From Candidatus Portnoybacteria bacterium CG02_land_8_20_14_3_00_45_8 (lineage in GTDB: Bacteria > Patescibacteriota > Minisyncoccia > Portnoybacterales > GWB1-42-6), in NCBI GenBank assembly GCA_002780785.1, contig PEUE01000034.1:1-8539 (forward strand): a DNA stretch of 8,539 nt, written 5' to 3'. This document shows, piece after piece, positions 1 to 5,797 of the stretch. Below the pieces are notes generated by a model. It worked only from the letters and a program-made list of their open reading frames with translations, ran no database searches and was not told the DNA's origin. The position numbers and the translations under genes are program-made. How positions within the stretch are numbered: position 1 is the first letter of the stretch; every line of letters begins with the position of its first letter.

Positions 1-212
1 AAATTTGGAGCGGCGAGCGAACAAAATTTGGCAACAAAAAGTTATCCCGCCCCATTTCTTTCCAAGATTGGTGGCATACCATAAAATTCAAGAAAAACGG
101 CTTCGCCTTCAAAAGGCGACAAACCAAGAACTTGGGTGGAAATGGGGCGGGATGCTCATAATTGTAGTGAAATTTTCTTCGCTACAAGATGAGCTCGAAA
201 ATTTCAACAATT
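1..212. repeat. Structured non-coding leader before rplV with nested inverted repeats
   Basis: No credible protein is encoded here. Three nested inverted pairs are visible. The outer pair is 16–29 with 170–183 (AGCGAACAAAATTT against its complement, one mismatch). The middle pair is 44–58 with 139–153 (ATCCCGCCCCATTTC, 15 bp perfect), continued after a 3x3 internal loop by 62–66 with 131–135 (CCAAG/CTTGG). The central hairpin is 103–109 with 113–119 (TCGCCTT, loop CAA). An alternative local hairpin, 162–171 with 178–187, has 10 bp including one G·T and would compete with the outer pair. The expected upstream neighbour rpsS is not visible, so its stop lies left of the window. The layout resembles a MITE-like insertion or a folded mRNA leader; the sequence alone does not decide. 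It is unrelated in sequence to the 85-nt repeats further right. Confidence 0.6.
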
Positions 213-791
213 ATGGCAGAAATTAAAGCCAGTTTAAACAATTTAAGAGTGGCGTCTCGGAAAGTAAGATTAGTTACGGCGCTGGTTAAGGGCAAGCCGG
301 TCTCTCAAGCCAAGGCGCAGCTGACGTTTTTGATTAAAAAACCGGCTCCTTTAGTTTTGAAATTGTTAAATTCGGCGGTGGCTAATGCCAAACACAATTT
401 TAGTATTCAGGAAAATAATTTATTTATAAAAAATATTGTGGTGGAAGAGGGACAAACCTTGAAAAGATGGATGCCGCGAGCCATGGGCCGGGCTTATCCA
501 ATTATGAAACGCACTTGTTCTGTTAAACTAGTGTTGGCTGAGTTTGTGCCGACGGCTAAGTTAGCTAAAAAATCAGCTAACCCCCAAGTGGTCAAAGAGG
601 AAGAGGCGATTCAGTCAACGGCTGCTCCGGTTGCCAAAATTGAAACCAAAGACGAAGGGAAAGTAGAGGAAGTTAAGAAAGGTCATTTGCCGCCTAAACC
701 CTACGGCGCTTCAGGGCAAGCTAAGTCACGGCGTTTTTCTCGGCAGACCTTTGGTAATATTAAAAAAGTTTTTAGACGAAAATCAATATAA
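213..791 (+). CDS. rplV: 50S ribosomal protein L22 (uL22) with long C-terminal tail
   Basis: L22 binds 23S rRNA and its extended hairpin lines the peptide exit tunnel. Residues 1–110 match the family: the N-terminal RVASRKVRLV stretch (12–21), NSAVANAKHN (53–62), and the tunnel hairpin with LKRWMPRAMGRAYPIMKRT (83–101). The protein has 192 residues against about 110 for typical L22. The extra ~82 residues are Lys/Glu/Pro-rich, look disordered, and end in a very basic segment (RRFSRQTFGNIKKVFRRKSI). Similar tails are known in some CPR L22 proteins. I chose the ATG at 213, giving MAEIKASLNNLR, because it fits the family; an in-frame ATG at 189 would add eight unconserved residues. Neither start has a clear Shine-Dalgarno. 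It ends in TAA, 1 nt before the first 85-nt repeat. Confidence 0.95.
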   Translation: MAEIKASLNNLRVASRKVRLVTALVKGKPVSQAKAQLTFLIKKPAPLVLKLLNSAVANAKHNFSIQENNLFIKNIVVEEGQTLKRWMPRAMGRAYPIMKRTCSVKLVLAEFVPTAKLAKKSANPQVVKEEEAIQSTAAPVAKIETKDEGKVEEVKKGHLPPKPYGASGQAKSRRFSRQTFGNIKKVFRRKSI

Positions 792-792
792 T

Positions 793-877
793 CCGTACGG
801 AATTACAGATAAATACAGATGCTACGGATAAAATTCAAATCCGTAAAATCCGTACTAATCCGTAATTCCGTAAGGAA
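793..877. repeat. 85-nt palindromic intergenic element, copy 1 (rplV/rpsC)
   Basis: Reference copy. Numbering the unit 1–85, bases i and 84−i pair over positions 1–37, with 30 of 37 matched and a loop at about 38–46. The left arm has heptamers at 4, 12, 22 and 31 (TACGGAA, TACAGAT, TACAGAT, TACGGAT). The right arm has the ATCCGTA type at 47, 56 and 66, and TTCCGTA at 74. It begins 1 nt after the rplV stop and ends in TAAGGAA, 5 nt before the rpsC ATG. No U-tract follows the stem, so it is not a standard terminator. Confidence 0.9.
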
Positions 878-882
878 ATAAT

Positions 883-1575
883 ATGGGACAGAAAGTTCAT
901 CCAATAGCGTTCCGGCTGGGCATCACCCAAAACTGGAAATCGCGTTGGTTCAATAAAAAGAAATATCAGGAATTTCTGAAGGAGGATTATTTTATCCGCG
1001 GTTTTTTGGCGACCAAACTTATTAAGGCGGGCGTTGACCAGATTGAAATTGAGCGGTCAGTTAATTCTATTAACGTGATGATTCACGCGGCTAGACCCGG
1101 CTTGATTATTGGCCGAGGCGGCTCGGGCATTGAAGACCTAAAAAAGGAAGTGAAGAGTTTGCTGCATCGGAAGATGAAACGGCCGCTGAAAATTGATTTG
1201 CGTCTGTCCGTGGAAGAAGTGAGAGGAGCAGAAAGTAAAGCGGCGGTGGTGGCTCAAAGCATAGCTGATCAGATGGAAAGAAGGTTGCCTTTTCGGCGCG
1301 TGATGAGGCAGACCATGGAACGAATAATGCAATCCAAGGATGTGCTGGGCGCTAAAATTATGATGAAGGGGCGCTTGGGCGGCGCAGAAATTGCCCGTCG
1401 GGAATGGTTGCGTCAAGGCCGGATTCCGCTGCAAACATTGCGGGTTAAAATTGACTTTGCTCAGGCCACCGCCTTCACCACCTATGGGACGGTTGGCATT
1501 ACGGTCTGGGTTTTTAAAAAAGAGGAAGTGGATGAAAAAAAGAAAGATAAGATAGGCGATAAAAAAGAGAAATAA
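883..1575 (+). CDS. rpsC: 30S ribosomal protein S3 (uS3)
   Basis: S3 sits at the mRNA entry channel of the 30S head and contributes to unwinding of structured mRNA. The sequence opens with [13 protein letters not shown], has a type II KH domain with the GRGG loop at residues 77–80, and carries the C-terminal signature [13 protein letters not shown] followed by GRIPLQTLR. The FRRVMR segment aligns with the E. coli helicase residues R131, R132 and K135, the last replaced by Arg. Length is 230 residues, as usual, with a short Lys/Glu/Asp-rich tail. The ATG at 883 is preceded by AAGGA, which is the right end of repeat copy 1. The stop is TAA, and rplP starts 1 nt later, so the two are probably translationally coupled. 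Confidence 0.97.
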   Translation: MGQKVHPIAFRLGITQNWKSRWFNKKKYQEFLKEDYFIRGFLATKLIKAGVDQIEIERSVNSINVMIHAARPGLIIGRGGSGIEDLKKEVKSLLHRKMKRPLKIDLRLSVEEVRGAESKAAVVAQSIADQMERRLPFRRVMRQTMERIMQSKDVLGAKIMMKGRLGGAEIARREWLRQGRIPLQTLRVKIDFAQATAFTTYGTVGITVWVFKKEEVDEKKKDKIGDKKEK

Positions 1576-1576
1576 T

Positions 1577-1981
1577 ATGTTATCTCCGAAAAAGGTAAAA
1601 CATCGCAAATGGCATAAAGGCAGAGCTCGGGGCCTGACAAAAGGCGGAGCGGAGTTGGCTTTTGGTTCTTATGGCTTAAAGGCCATGGCTACTTGCTGGC
1701 TGACCTCTCGGCAAATTGAAGCGGCACGGCGGGCTATTACTCGTTATGTGCAGCGTGGCGGCAAGATTTGGCTGCGGGTTTTTCCGGACAAGCCCGTCAC
1801 TAAAAAAGGAGCGGAGACCCCGATGGGCGGCGGCAAAGGAAGCGTGGACCATTATGTCTGTGTGATAAAGCCCGGCCGGATTTTGTTTGAAATGGACGGA
1901 GTGACGCTGGAGATTGCCCAGGAAGCAATGCGGCTGGCGGCGCACAAACTGCCGATTAAAACTAAGTTTGTGGTTAAATAA
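1577..1981 (+). CDS. rplP: 50S ribosomal protein L16 (uL16)
   Basis: L16 binds 23S rRNA near the A-site tRNA elbow and is needed late in 50S assembly. Length (134) and motifs are standard: [13 protein letters not shown] (8–20), [13 protein letters not shown] (42–54), [13 protein letters not shown] (63–75), GGGKG (84–88) and the C-terminal [10 protein letters not shown]. Pro82 occupies the place aligned to E. coli Arg81, the residue hydroxylated by YcfD in that species, so that modification could not occur here. The ATG lies 1 nt after the rpsC stop with only a weak purine stretch before it. The gene ends in TAA, 4 nt before rpmC. Confidence 0.97.
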   Translation: MLSPKKVKHRKWHKGRARGLTKGGAELAFGSYGLKAMATCWLTSRQIEAARRAITRYVQRGGKIWLRVFPDKPVTKKGAETPMGGGKGSVDHYVCVIKPGRILFEMDGVTLEIAQEAMRLAAHKLPIKTKFVVK

Positions 1982-1985
1982 CTTT

Positions 1986-2177
1986 ATGAAATCAACCGCT
2001 AAAGAACTAAGGCAAAAACCATTGAACGAGCTGCAGTTGATGCTTAAGGAGAATCGGGAAAAGCTGCGCAGCTTGAGATTTGATTTGGCCGCCAACAAAC
2101 TGAAAAACACGCATCAGCTAAAAGCGGTCAAGCGACAGGTGGCGCAAATTTTAACTATTTTTAAGGAGAAAAAATAA
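1986..2177 (+). CDS. rpmC: 50S ribosomal protein L29 (uL29)
   Basis: L29 is a small two-helix protein at the peptide exit site, next to L23, where chaperones and the signal recognition particle dock. The 63-residue product has the family pattern: a helix beginning [15 protein letters not shown], then [14 protein letters not shown] and a basic second helix with [10 protein letters not shown]. The start at 1986 gives the standard N-terminus; longer in-frame forms would overlap the end of rplP by many codons and are not L29-like. There is no Shine-Dalgarno upstream (AATAACTTT precedes the ATG), so coupling from rplP is likely. It ends in TAA 1 nt before rpsQ. Confidence 0.95.
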   Translation: MKSTAKELRQKPLNELQLMLKENREKLRSLRFDLAANKLKNTHQLKAVKRQVAQILTIFKEKK

Positions 2178-2178
2178 T

Positions 2179-2412
2179 ATGCCCAAGAAACAATTAAAAG
2201 GGGTGGTGGTATCGGATAAAATGACAAAGACCGTGGTGGTGGCTATTACGCGATTGAAAGAACACCCTAAATACAAAAAAAGATTTAAGGTAACAACTTG
2301 CTATCAGGCCCATGACGAAAAGGGTGAATATAAGGTTGGCGATAAAGTGATTTTGCAGGAGTGCCGGCCGTTGTCGCGCCATAAGCGTTGGCGGGTGATT
2401 AGAAAAAGTTAA
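2179..2412 (+). CDS. rpsQ: 30S ribosomal protein S17 (uS17)
   Basis: S17 is an OB-fold protein that binds 16S rRNA early in 30S assembly. The 77-residue product shows [29 protein letters not shown], the [19 protein letters not shown] segment and the usual basic C-terminus. It has one of the few good ribosome-binding sites outside the repeats: AAGGAG at 2163–2168, inside the end of rpmC, 10 nt before the ATG. It ends in TAA and is followed by the longest internal gap of the window (218 nt), so this is the most likely place for a break in co-regulation between the S10-like and spc-like halves. Confidence 0.96.
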   Translation: MPKKQLKGVVVSDKMTKTVVVAITRLKEHPKYKKRFKVTTCYQAHDEKGEYKVGDKVILQECRPLSRHKRWRVIRKS

Positions 2413-2630
2413 GAACTTATAGATTTACGAATTTATACAGGCATACAGATAAAGCCAGGTAACATAGCAAAGCTCGGTTTTATCTGTATATCTGTAAAAT
2501 ATCTGCCGCGCCTGCCAAAGCCGATAATGATTAGTTAATATATAAGCTGAAGCAAGCTTAAACCATAATTTAAATGTAGTTCCGTCTAATCAGCTTTGGT
2601 TATCGGCGGGCACGGTAATCCGTAGTTAAT
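2413..2630. repeat. 218-nt structured gap between rpsQ and rplN
   Basis: Two large imperfect hairpins fill this gap. Hairpin A pairs 2436–2456 with 2476–2496 (18 Watson-Crick pairs, 2 G·T, 1 mismatch, 19-nt loop). Its arms are built from TACAG/ATACAGAT units like those of the 85-nt elements. Hairpin B pairs 2515–2521 and 2528–2534 with 2586–2599 (CCAAAGC and TGATTAG, with CGATAA bulged). The right arm also carries TTATCGGC (2600–2607), complementary to 2520–2527, so two alternative pairings exist. Inside the loop of B is a 6-bp hairpin, TAAGCT/AGCTTA (2543–2560). TAATCCGTA at 2616–2624, just before the rplN ATG, is another match to the repeat heptamer. No convincing promoter or Rho-independent terminator was found. 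Confidence 0.65.
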
Positions 2631-2996
2631 ATGATTCAGCCAAGATCAATTTTAAAAGTAGCCGATAACAGCGGCGCAAAAACCGTTCGTTGTTTTAAGG
2701 TGCTCGGCGGCACGCGGGCTCGCGTTGCGCAGCTGGGCGATATTATTGTTTGTTCGGTCCAGAAGGCCGAGCCGCGCAAGGCCGTAAAAAAGGGCGATGT
2801 GGTTAAAGCGGTAATTGTCAGGCAGCGCAAGTCCTTTCGTCGGCCGGATGGTTCTTACGTGCGTTTTGACGACAACGCGGTGGTATTGGTTGACGATAAA
2901 GAGCCCAAGGGCGGGCGGCTGTTTGGTCCGGTGGCTCGGGAGTTGAAAAACAAAGGTTTTGATACAATAATTTCATTAGCCCCGGAAGTGGTGTAG
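2631..2996 (+). CDS. rplN: 50S ribosomal protein L14 (uL14)
   Basis: L14 binds 23S rRNA on the subunit interface, contributes to intersubunit bridge B8 and is the docking site for the silencing factor RsfS. The 121-residue product starts [17 protein letters not shown] and contains the basic [19 protein letters not shown] and [20 protein letters not shown], all characteristic; length is standard. The start is the canonical L14 Met, but no Shine-Dalgarno precedes it (GTAATCCGTAGTTAAT). It is the first gene of the spc-like half and follows the structured 218-nt gap. It ends in TAG, two bases before repeat copy 2. Confidence 0.97.
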   Translation: MIQPRSILKVADNSGAKTVRCFKVLGGTRARVAQLGDIIVCSVQKAEPRKAVKKGDVVKAVIVRQRKSFRRPDGSYVRFDDNAVVLVDDKEPKGGRLFGPVARELKNKGFDTIISLAPEVV

Positions 2997-2998
2997 AC

Positions 2999-3083
2999 CC
3001 GTACGGAATTACAGATAAATACAGATGCTACGGATAAAATTCAAATCCGTAAAATCCGTACTAATCCGTAATTCCGTAAGGAA
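2999..3083. repeat. 85-nt palindromic intergenic element, copy 2 (rplN/rplX)
   Basis: Identical to copy 1 at all 85 positions although about 2.2 kb apart. It begins 2 nt after the rplN TAG. It ends in TAAGGAA followed by AAGTT and the rplX ATG, so the AAGGA ribosome-binding site lies inside the unit. The left flank TAGAC is shared with copy 5, and the right flank AAGTT with copies 3 and 6. Confidence 0.92.
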
Positions 3084-3088
3084 AAGTT

Positions 3089-3394
3089 ATGAAGATTAAG
3101 AAAAATGACCAAGTTTTAATAATGACCGGCAAGGACAAAGGGAAAAGCGGCAAGGTCTTGCAGGTTTGGCCGGTGGCGTCCAGAATTACCGTTGGAGGTG
3201 TTAATTTAGTTAAAAAGCACAAACGCGGACGGCGCAGCGGTGAAAAAGGACAGATAGTGGAAGTGTCCAAATCCCTGCACGCTTCTAACGTTTTGTTGCT
3301 GTGTCCCAAGTGCGGCCAGGGAGCGAGAATTGGTTATAAAATAACAGCTGCCGGTAAATTAAGATTTTGTAAAAAATGTCAGCAGGAAATTTAG
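3089..3394 (+). CDS. rplX: 50S ribosomal protein L24 (uL24), zinc-ribbon form
   Basis: L24 is an assembly-initiator protein of the 50S subunit. The 101-residue product has the KOW motif near the N-terminus (KKNDQVLIMTGKDKGKSGKV, 4–23) and the basic VNLVKKHKRGRR segment. The C-terminal part carries two CxxC pairs, Cys72/Cys75 and Cys94/Cys97 with 18 residues between the pairs, which would bind one zinc; this cysteine-bearing form is known in part of the family. AAGGA, supplied by repeat copy 2, lies 6 nt before the ATG. It ends in TAG, two bases before repeat copy 3. Confidence 0.96.
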   Translation: MKIKKNDQVLIMTGKDKGKSGKVLQVWPVASRITVGGVNLVKKHKRGRRSGEKGQIVEVSKSLHASNVLLLCPKCGQGARIGYKITAAGKLRFCKKCQQEI

Positions 3395-3396
3395 CA

Positions 3397-3481
3397 TCTT
3401 ACGGAATTACAGATAAATACAGATGCTACGGATAAAATTCAAATCCGTAAAATCCGTACTAATCCGTAATTCCGTAAGGAA
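3397..3481. repeat. 85-nt palindromic intergenic element, copy 3 (rplX/rplE)
   Basis: Differs from copy 1 only at unit positions 1 (C to T) and 3 (G to T). The change at 3 turns the one mismatch at the base of the stem (3–81) into a T-A pair, and the change at 1 leaves a T·G pair with 83, so the stem is more continuous here. It begins 2 nt after the rplX TAG. It ends with AAGGAA, then AAGTT and the rplE ATG. Confidence 0.92.
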
Positions 3482-3486
3482 AAGTT

Positions 3487-4026
3487 ATGAATCGCTTACA
3501 AGAAAAATATATCAAACAAGTGGTGCCCGCGATGCGGCAGACCTTTGGTTATAAAAATAATTTAGCCGTGCCCAAGATTTTAAAAGTGACGATTAATTCC
3601 GGTGTCGGCCGCTTCTGTCAGGACGAAAAGGCCAACGAGGATATTATAAAAGATATTACTACGTTGGCCGGCCAGAAGGCGGTGACTACTCAAGCTAAAA
3701 AAGCGATTGCTTCTTTCAAGACCAGGCAAGGACAGGTAATTGGCATTAAAGTTACGTTGCGCGGTCGGCGAATGTACGATTTTGTTGACCGGTTAATCAG
3801 TTTAGCTTTGCCGCGGACGCGCGATTTTCGTGGTTTGCCGGCCAAATCGGTTGATCAGCGCGGCAGTTTAAATATCGGCCTTAAGGAACAAATAGTTTTT
3901 CCGGAGATTTCGCACGAGCATGTCCGCACGATTTTTGGCCTGGAAATTTCCGTTACCACCAATGCTAAAAGCCAGCCAGAAGGCATTGAATTATTTAAGT
4001 TAATGGGGTTTCCAATTAAAAGTTAA
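3487..4026 (+). CDS. rplE: 50S ribosomal protein L5 (uL5)
   Basis: L5 binds 5S rRNA in the central protuberance and contacts the 30S subunit through bridge B1b. The 179-residue product matches the family throughout: MNRLQEKYIKQVVPAMRQ, the VTINSGVGRF segment, the basic loop region KKAIASFKTRQGQVIGIKVT, RDFRGL at 112–117, and GLKEQIVFPEI. The C-terminus carries the usual NAKSQPEGIELFKLMGFP. The common SFDGRGN motif is SVDQRGS here, a mild divergence. Its AAGGA ribosome-binding site comes from repeat copy 3. It ends in TAA, with repeat copy 4 starting 3 nt on. Confidence 0.97.
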   Translation: MNRLQEKYIKQVVPAMRQTFGYKNNLAVPKILKVTINSGVGRFCQDEKANEDIIKDITTLAGQKAVTTQAKKAIASFKTRQGQVIGIKVTLRGRRMYDFVDRLISLALPRTRDFRGLPAKSVDQRGSLNIGLKEQIVFPEISHEHVRTIFGLEISVTTNAKSQPEGIELFKLMGFPIKS

Positions 4027-4029
4027 ACA

Positions 4030-4117
4030 CCCTACGGAATTACAGATAAATACGGATGATACAGATAAGATTAATCATATCCGTAAAATCCGTACTAATC
4101 TGTAATTCTGTAAGATA
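4030..4117. repeat. Palindromic intergenic element, copy 4, diverged 88-nt form (rplE/rpsN)
   Basis: The most diverged copy. The loop is 3 nt longer and about ten other positions differ from copy 1. Arm changes have mixed effects: unit position 25 (A to G) repairs a mismatch, while 34 (G to A) breaks a pair. The right end reads TAAGATA, so the ribosome-binding site is weakened to AAGA. It lies only 2 nt before the rpsN ATG. Confidence 0.85.
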
Positions 4118-4119
4118 CT

Positions 4120-4305
4120 ATGGCTACTGAAGCCCAGATCGCCAAATCAAAGAAAAAGCCCAAATTTTCTTCGCGCCGGACGCGACGTTGTTTTCGTTGC
4201 GGCCGCAAGCGCGCTTATATGAGGGATTTTGATTTGTGCCGCATCTGTTTTCGGGAAATGGCTAATCGCGGAGAGATTCCGGGTATTAAAAAATCAAGCT
4301 GGTAG
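4120..4305 (+). CDS. rpsN: 30S ribosomal protein S14 type Z (uS14), zinc-binding
   Basis: S14 is a late-assembling 30S head protein. At 61 residues this is the short zinc-binding form. Cys24/Cys27 and Cys40/Cys43 form two CxxC pairs, and [20 protein letters not shown] plus [11 protein letters not shown] are characteristic. The N-terminus ([16 protein letters not shown]) is slightly longer and more basic than the common MAKKSM opening. It has a poor ribosome-binding site (AAGA, 4 nt before the ATG) because repeat copy 4 has drifted at its right end; strong expression would then rely on coupling with rplE. It ends in TAG, two bases before repeat copy 5. Confidence 0.96.
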   Translation: MATEAQIAKSKKKPKFSSRRTRRCFRCGRKRAYMRDFDLCRICFREMANRGEIPGIKKSSW

Positions 4306-4307
4306 AC

Positions 4308-4392
4308 CCGTACAGAATTACAGATAAATACAGATGCTACGGATAGAATTCAAATTCGTAAAATCCGTACTAATCCGTAATTCCGTAAGGTA
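4308..4392. repeat. 85-nt palindromic intergenic element, copy 5 (rpsN/rpsH)
   Basis: Four differences from copy 1, at unit positions 7 (G to A), 39 (A to G), 49 (C to T) and 84 (A to T). The change at 7 breaks a stem pair; 49 gives a G·T pair. It starts 2 nt after the rpsN TAG. It ends AAGGTA, with 8 nt more before the rpsH ATG, giving a longer Shine-Dalgarno spacer than in other copies. Confidence 0.9.
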
Positions 4393-4400
4393 CCAAATTT

Positions 4401-4787
4401 ATGGATATAATCGCAGATTTGTTAATTCAAATAAAAAATGCTCAGCAGGCCGGCCGCGCCGCGGTGGTTTTGCCTTTTTCTAAACTCAAGCTGGCCCTGG
4501 CCAAGATTTTGGAGAAAGAAGGATTTGTCGGTTCGGTTGAGAAAAAAGGCGCTAAGCCCAAGGAAAAACTGGAGATTACTTTAAAATATGATCAGGGTTT
4601 GCCGGCGATTCAGGGAGTTAAGCGAATCAGCAAGCTGGGTAGGCGCTTGTATATTCAGGCCGATAAAATTAGGTCGGTTAGACAGGGTTACGGCGTAGCT
4701 ATTATTTCAACTTCGCAGGGATTGATGACCGATAAAGAAGCCAGAAGAAAGAAACTCGGCGGAGAATATTTATGTGAAGTTTGGTAA
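4401..4787 (+). CDS. rpsH: 30S ribosomal protein S8 (uS8)
   Basis: S8 binds helix 21 of 16S rRNA; in E. coli it is the translational repressor of the spc operon. The 128-residue product shows the N-terminal IIADLLIQIKNA helix, VLPFSKLKLALAKILEKEGF, KRISKLGRRLY, and the C-terminal STSQGLMTDKEARRKK (103–118) followed by LGGEYLCEVW. The usual ADMLTRIRNA is ADLLIQIKNA here. AAGG from repeat copy 5 lies 10 nt before the ATG. Whether an S8 target site exists near rplE, as in E. coli, cannot be seen from this sequence. It ends in TAA, 4 nt before rplF. Confidence 0.96.
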   Translation: MDIIADLLIQIKNAQQAGRAAVVLPFSKLKLALAKILEKEGFVGSVEKKGAKPKEKLEITLKYDQGLPAIQGVKRISKLGRRLYIQADKIRSVRQGYGVAIISTSQGLMTDKEARRKKLGGEYLCEVW

Positions 4788-4791
4788 AAAT

Positions 4792-5343
4792 ATGTCAAAA
4801 ATAGGTAAACAACCAATTGCAATTCCTAATGGCATAGACGTCAAAATTGACGGCAGTTTAGTCGTGATTAAAGGTCCGAAAGGAGAGCTTAAGCGGGAGT
4901 TGGTTAGAGAAATTAAAGCCGAAGTAGAAGTAAAAGATAAGCAGATTGAGGTTACTATTGCCAGGACCAGTAAAAGAAGCGCGGCGTTGTGGGGCTTAAT
5001 GCGAACCTTGCTGGCTAATATGATGGAAGGAGTTAAAAATGGTTTTGAAAAAAAACTGGAAATTGAAGGTATCGGTTATAAAGCCGTTATGCGGGGCAAG
5101 GACTTGACGTTGAGCTTGGGTTTTTCCCATCCGGTGGAATTTAAGGCGCCGCCGGGCATTGATTTAAAGGTGGAAAAAAACGTGATTACCGTGAGTGGTA
5201 TAGATAAAGAATTAGTCGGTCAGGCAGCGGCTAATATTCGTAAATTAAAAAAGCCCGAACCCTACAAGGGCAAAGGTATTCGCTATCAGGGCGAAGTGGT
5301 TAAGCGTAAGGCCGGCAAAAAAGCGGTTAAGGGTGGATTTTAG
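4792..5343 (+). CDS. rplF: 50S ribosomal protein L6 (uL6)
   Basis: L6 binds 23S rRNA near the sarcin-ricin loop and the factor-binding site. The 183-residue product begins MSKIGKQPIAIPNGI, has the paired family segments VVIKGPKGELKRE and FEKKLEIEGIGYKAVMRG, and ends with EPYKGKGIRYQGEVVKRK (156–173), all typical. I prefer the ATG at 4792, 4 nt after the rpsH stop, because MSKIGK is the family N-terminus. An in-frame ATG at 4774 would overlap rpsH by 14 nt and add six residues. No Shine-Dalgarno lies at a normal distance, so coupling to rpsH is likely. It ends in TAG, two bases before repeat copy 6. Confidence 0.96.
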   Translation: MSKIGKQPIAIPNGIDVKIDGSLVVIKGPKGELKRELVREIKAEVEVKDKQIEVTIARTSKRSAALWGLMRTLLANMMEGVKNGFEKKLEIEGIGYKAVMRGKDLTLSLGFSHPVEFKAPPGIDLKVEKNVITVSGIDKELVGQAAANIRKLKKPEPYKGKGIRYQGEVVKRKAGKKAVKGGF

Positions 5344-5345
5344 CA

Positions 5346-5430
5346 CCGTACGGAATTACAGATAAATACAGATGCTACGGATAAAATTCAAATCCGTAAA
5401 ATCCGTACTAATCCGTAATTCTGTAAGGAA
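5346..5430. repeat. 85-nt palindromic intergenic element, copy 6 (rplF/rplR)
   Basis: One difference from copy 1, at unit position 77 (C to T), which changes a G-C pair to G·T. It starts 2 nt after the rplF TAG and ends TAAGGAA, followed by AAGTT and the rplR ATG. It shares the left flank TAGCA and the change at 77 with copy 7. Confidence 0.92.
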
Positions 5431-5435
5431 AAGTT

Positions 5436-5795
5436 ATGAAAGATACAAATAAAACAAAAATAAAAAAAAGACAACAGCGGGCCAAGCGCACCCGGGCTAA
5501 GATTTCAGGGAGCGCCAAGCGGCCGCGGCTGTCGGTTTTTCGCAGTAACAAACATGTTTACGCGCAGTTAATTAATGATGAGAAAAGCGTAACTTTGGCC
5601 AGCGCCAGCGATTTGGATTTAAAAAGCGGCTCAAAGAAAAAATTGGAATTGGCGGTGGCGGTTGGTCAGCTGATTGCTAAAAAAGCGGCGGAACTTAAAA
5701 TTAGCAGCGTAATTTTTGATAAGGGCGGTTATCGGTATCATGGTATCATTAAGGCCCTGGCGGATGGCGCCAGAGAAGGAGGACTAAAATTTTAG
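5436..5795 (+). CDS. rplR: 50S ribosomal protein L18 (uL18)
   Basis: L18 binds 5S rRNA with L5 in the central protuberance. The 119-residue product has a basic, probably flexible N-terminus ([18 protein letters not shown]), the diagnostic [19 protein letters not shown], and [13 protein letters not shown] (94–106) leading to the standard C-terminus [13 protein letters not shown]. The ATG at 5436 has AAGGA 6 nt upstream, provided by repeat copy 6. It ends in TAG two bases before repeat copy 7, so this gene has an element on each side. Confidence 0.97.
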   Translation: MKDTNKTKIKKRQQRAKRTRAKISGSAKRPRLSVFRSNKHVYAQLINDEKSVTLASASDLDLKSGSKKKLELAVAVGQLIAKKAAELKISSVIFDKGGYRYHGIIKALADGAREGGLKF

Positions 5796-5797
5796 CA

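Noticed and set aside
1..212. Insertion sequence with transposase
   Set aside because: The inverted arms are present, but there is no transposase-coding sequence in the region and no clear target duplication can be seen within the window.
5..226. Open frame of 73 codons upstream of rplV, which could be read as the end of rpsS or a small gene
   Set aside because: Its residues show no S19 or other family pattern, it overlaps the rplV start, and its sequence is explained by the nested inverted repeats.
793..877. Rho-independent terminator in each repeat
   Set aside because: The stems are A/T-rich with mismatches and no U-tract follows; termination here would cut off essential downstream genes in every junction.
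1138..1608. Long minus-strand open frames, here and at 1676–2110, 3061–3309, 5808–6161, 6556–6798, 6734–6985, 7422–7697 and 8225–8539
   Set aside because: All lie antisense to well-recognised genes, have low-complexity or improbable residues, and match no family.
2535..2562. Promoter-like TATATAAG in the rpsQ/rplN gap
   Set aside because: No −35-like hexamer at suitable spacing was seen, and the stretch lies in the loop of an imperfect hairpin; A/T-rich chance matches are expected.
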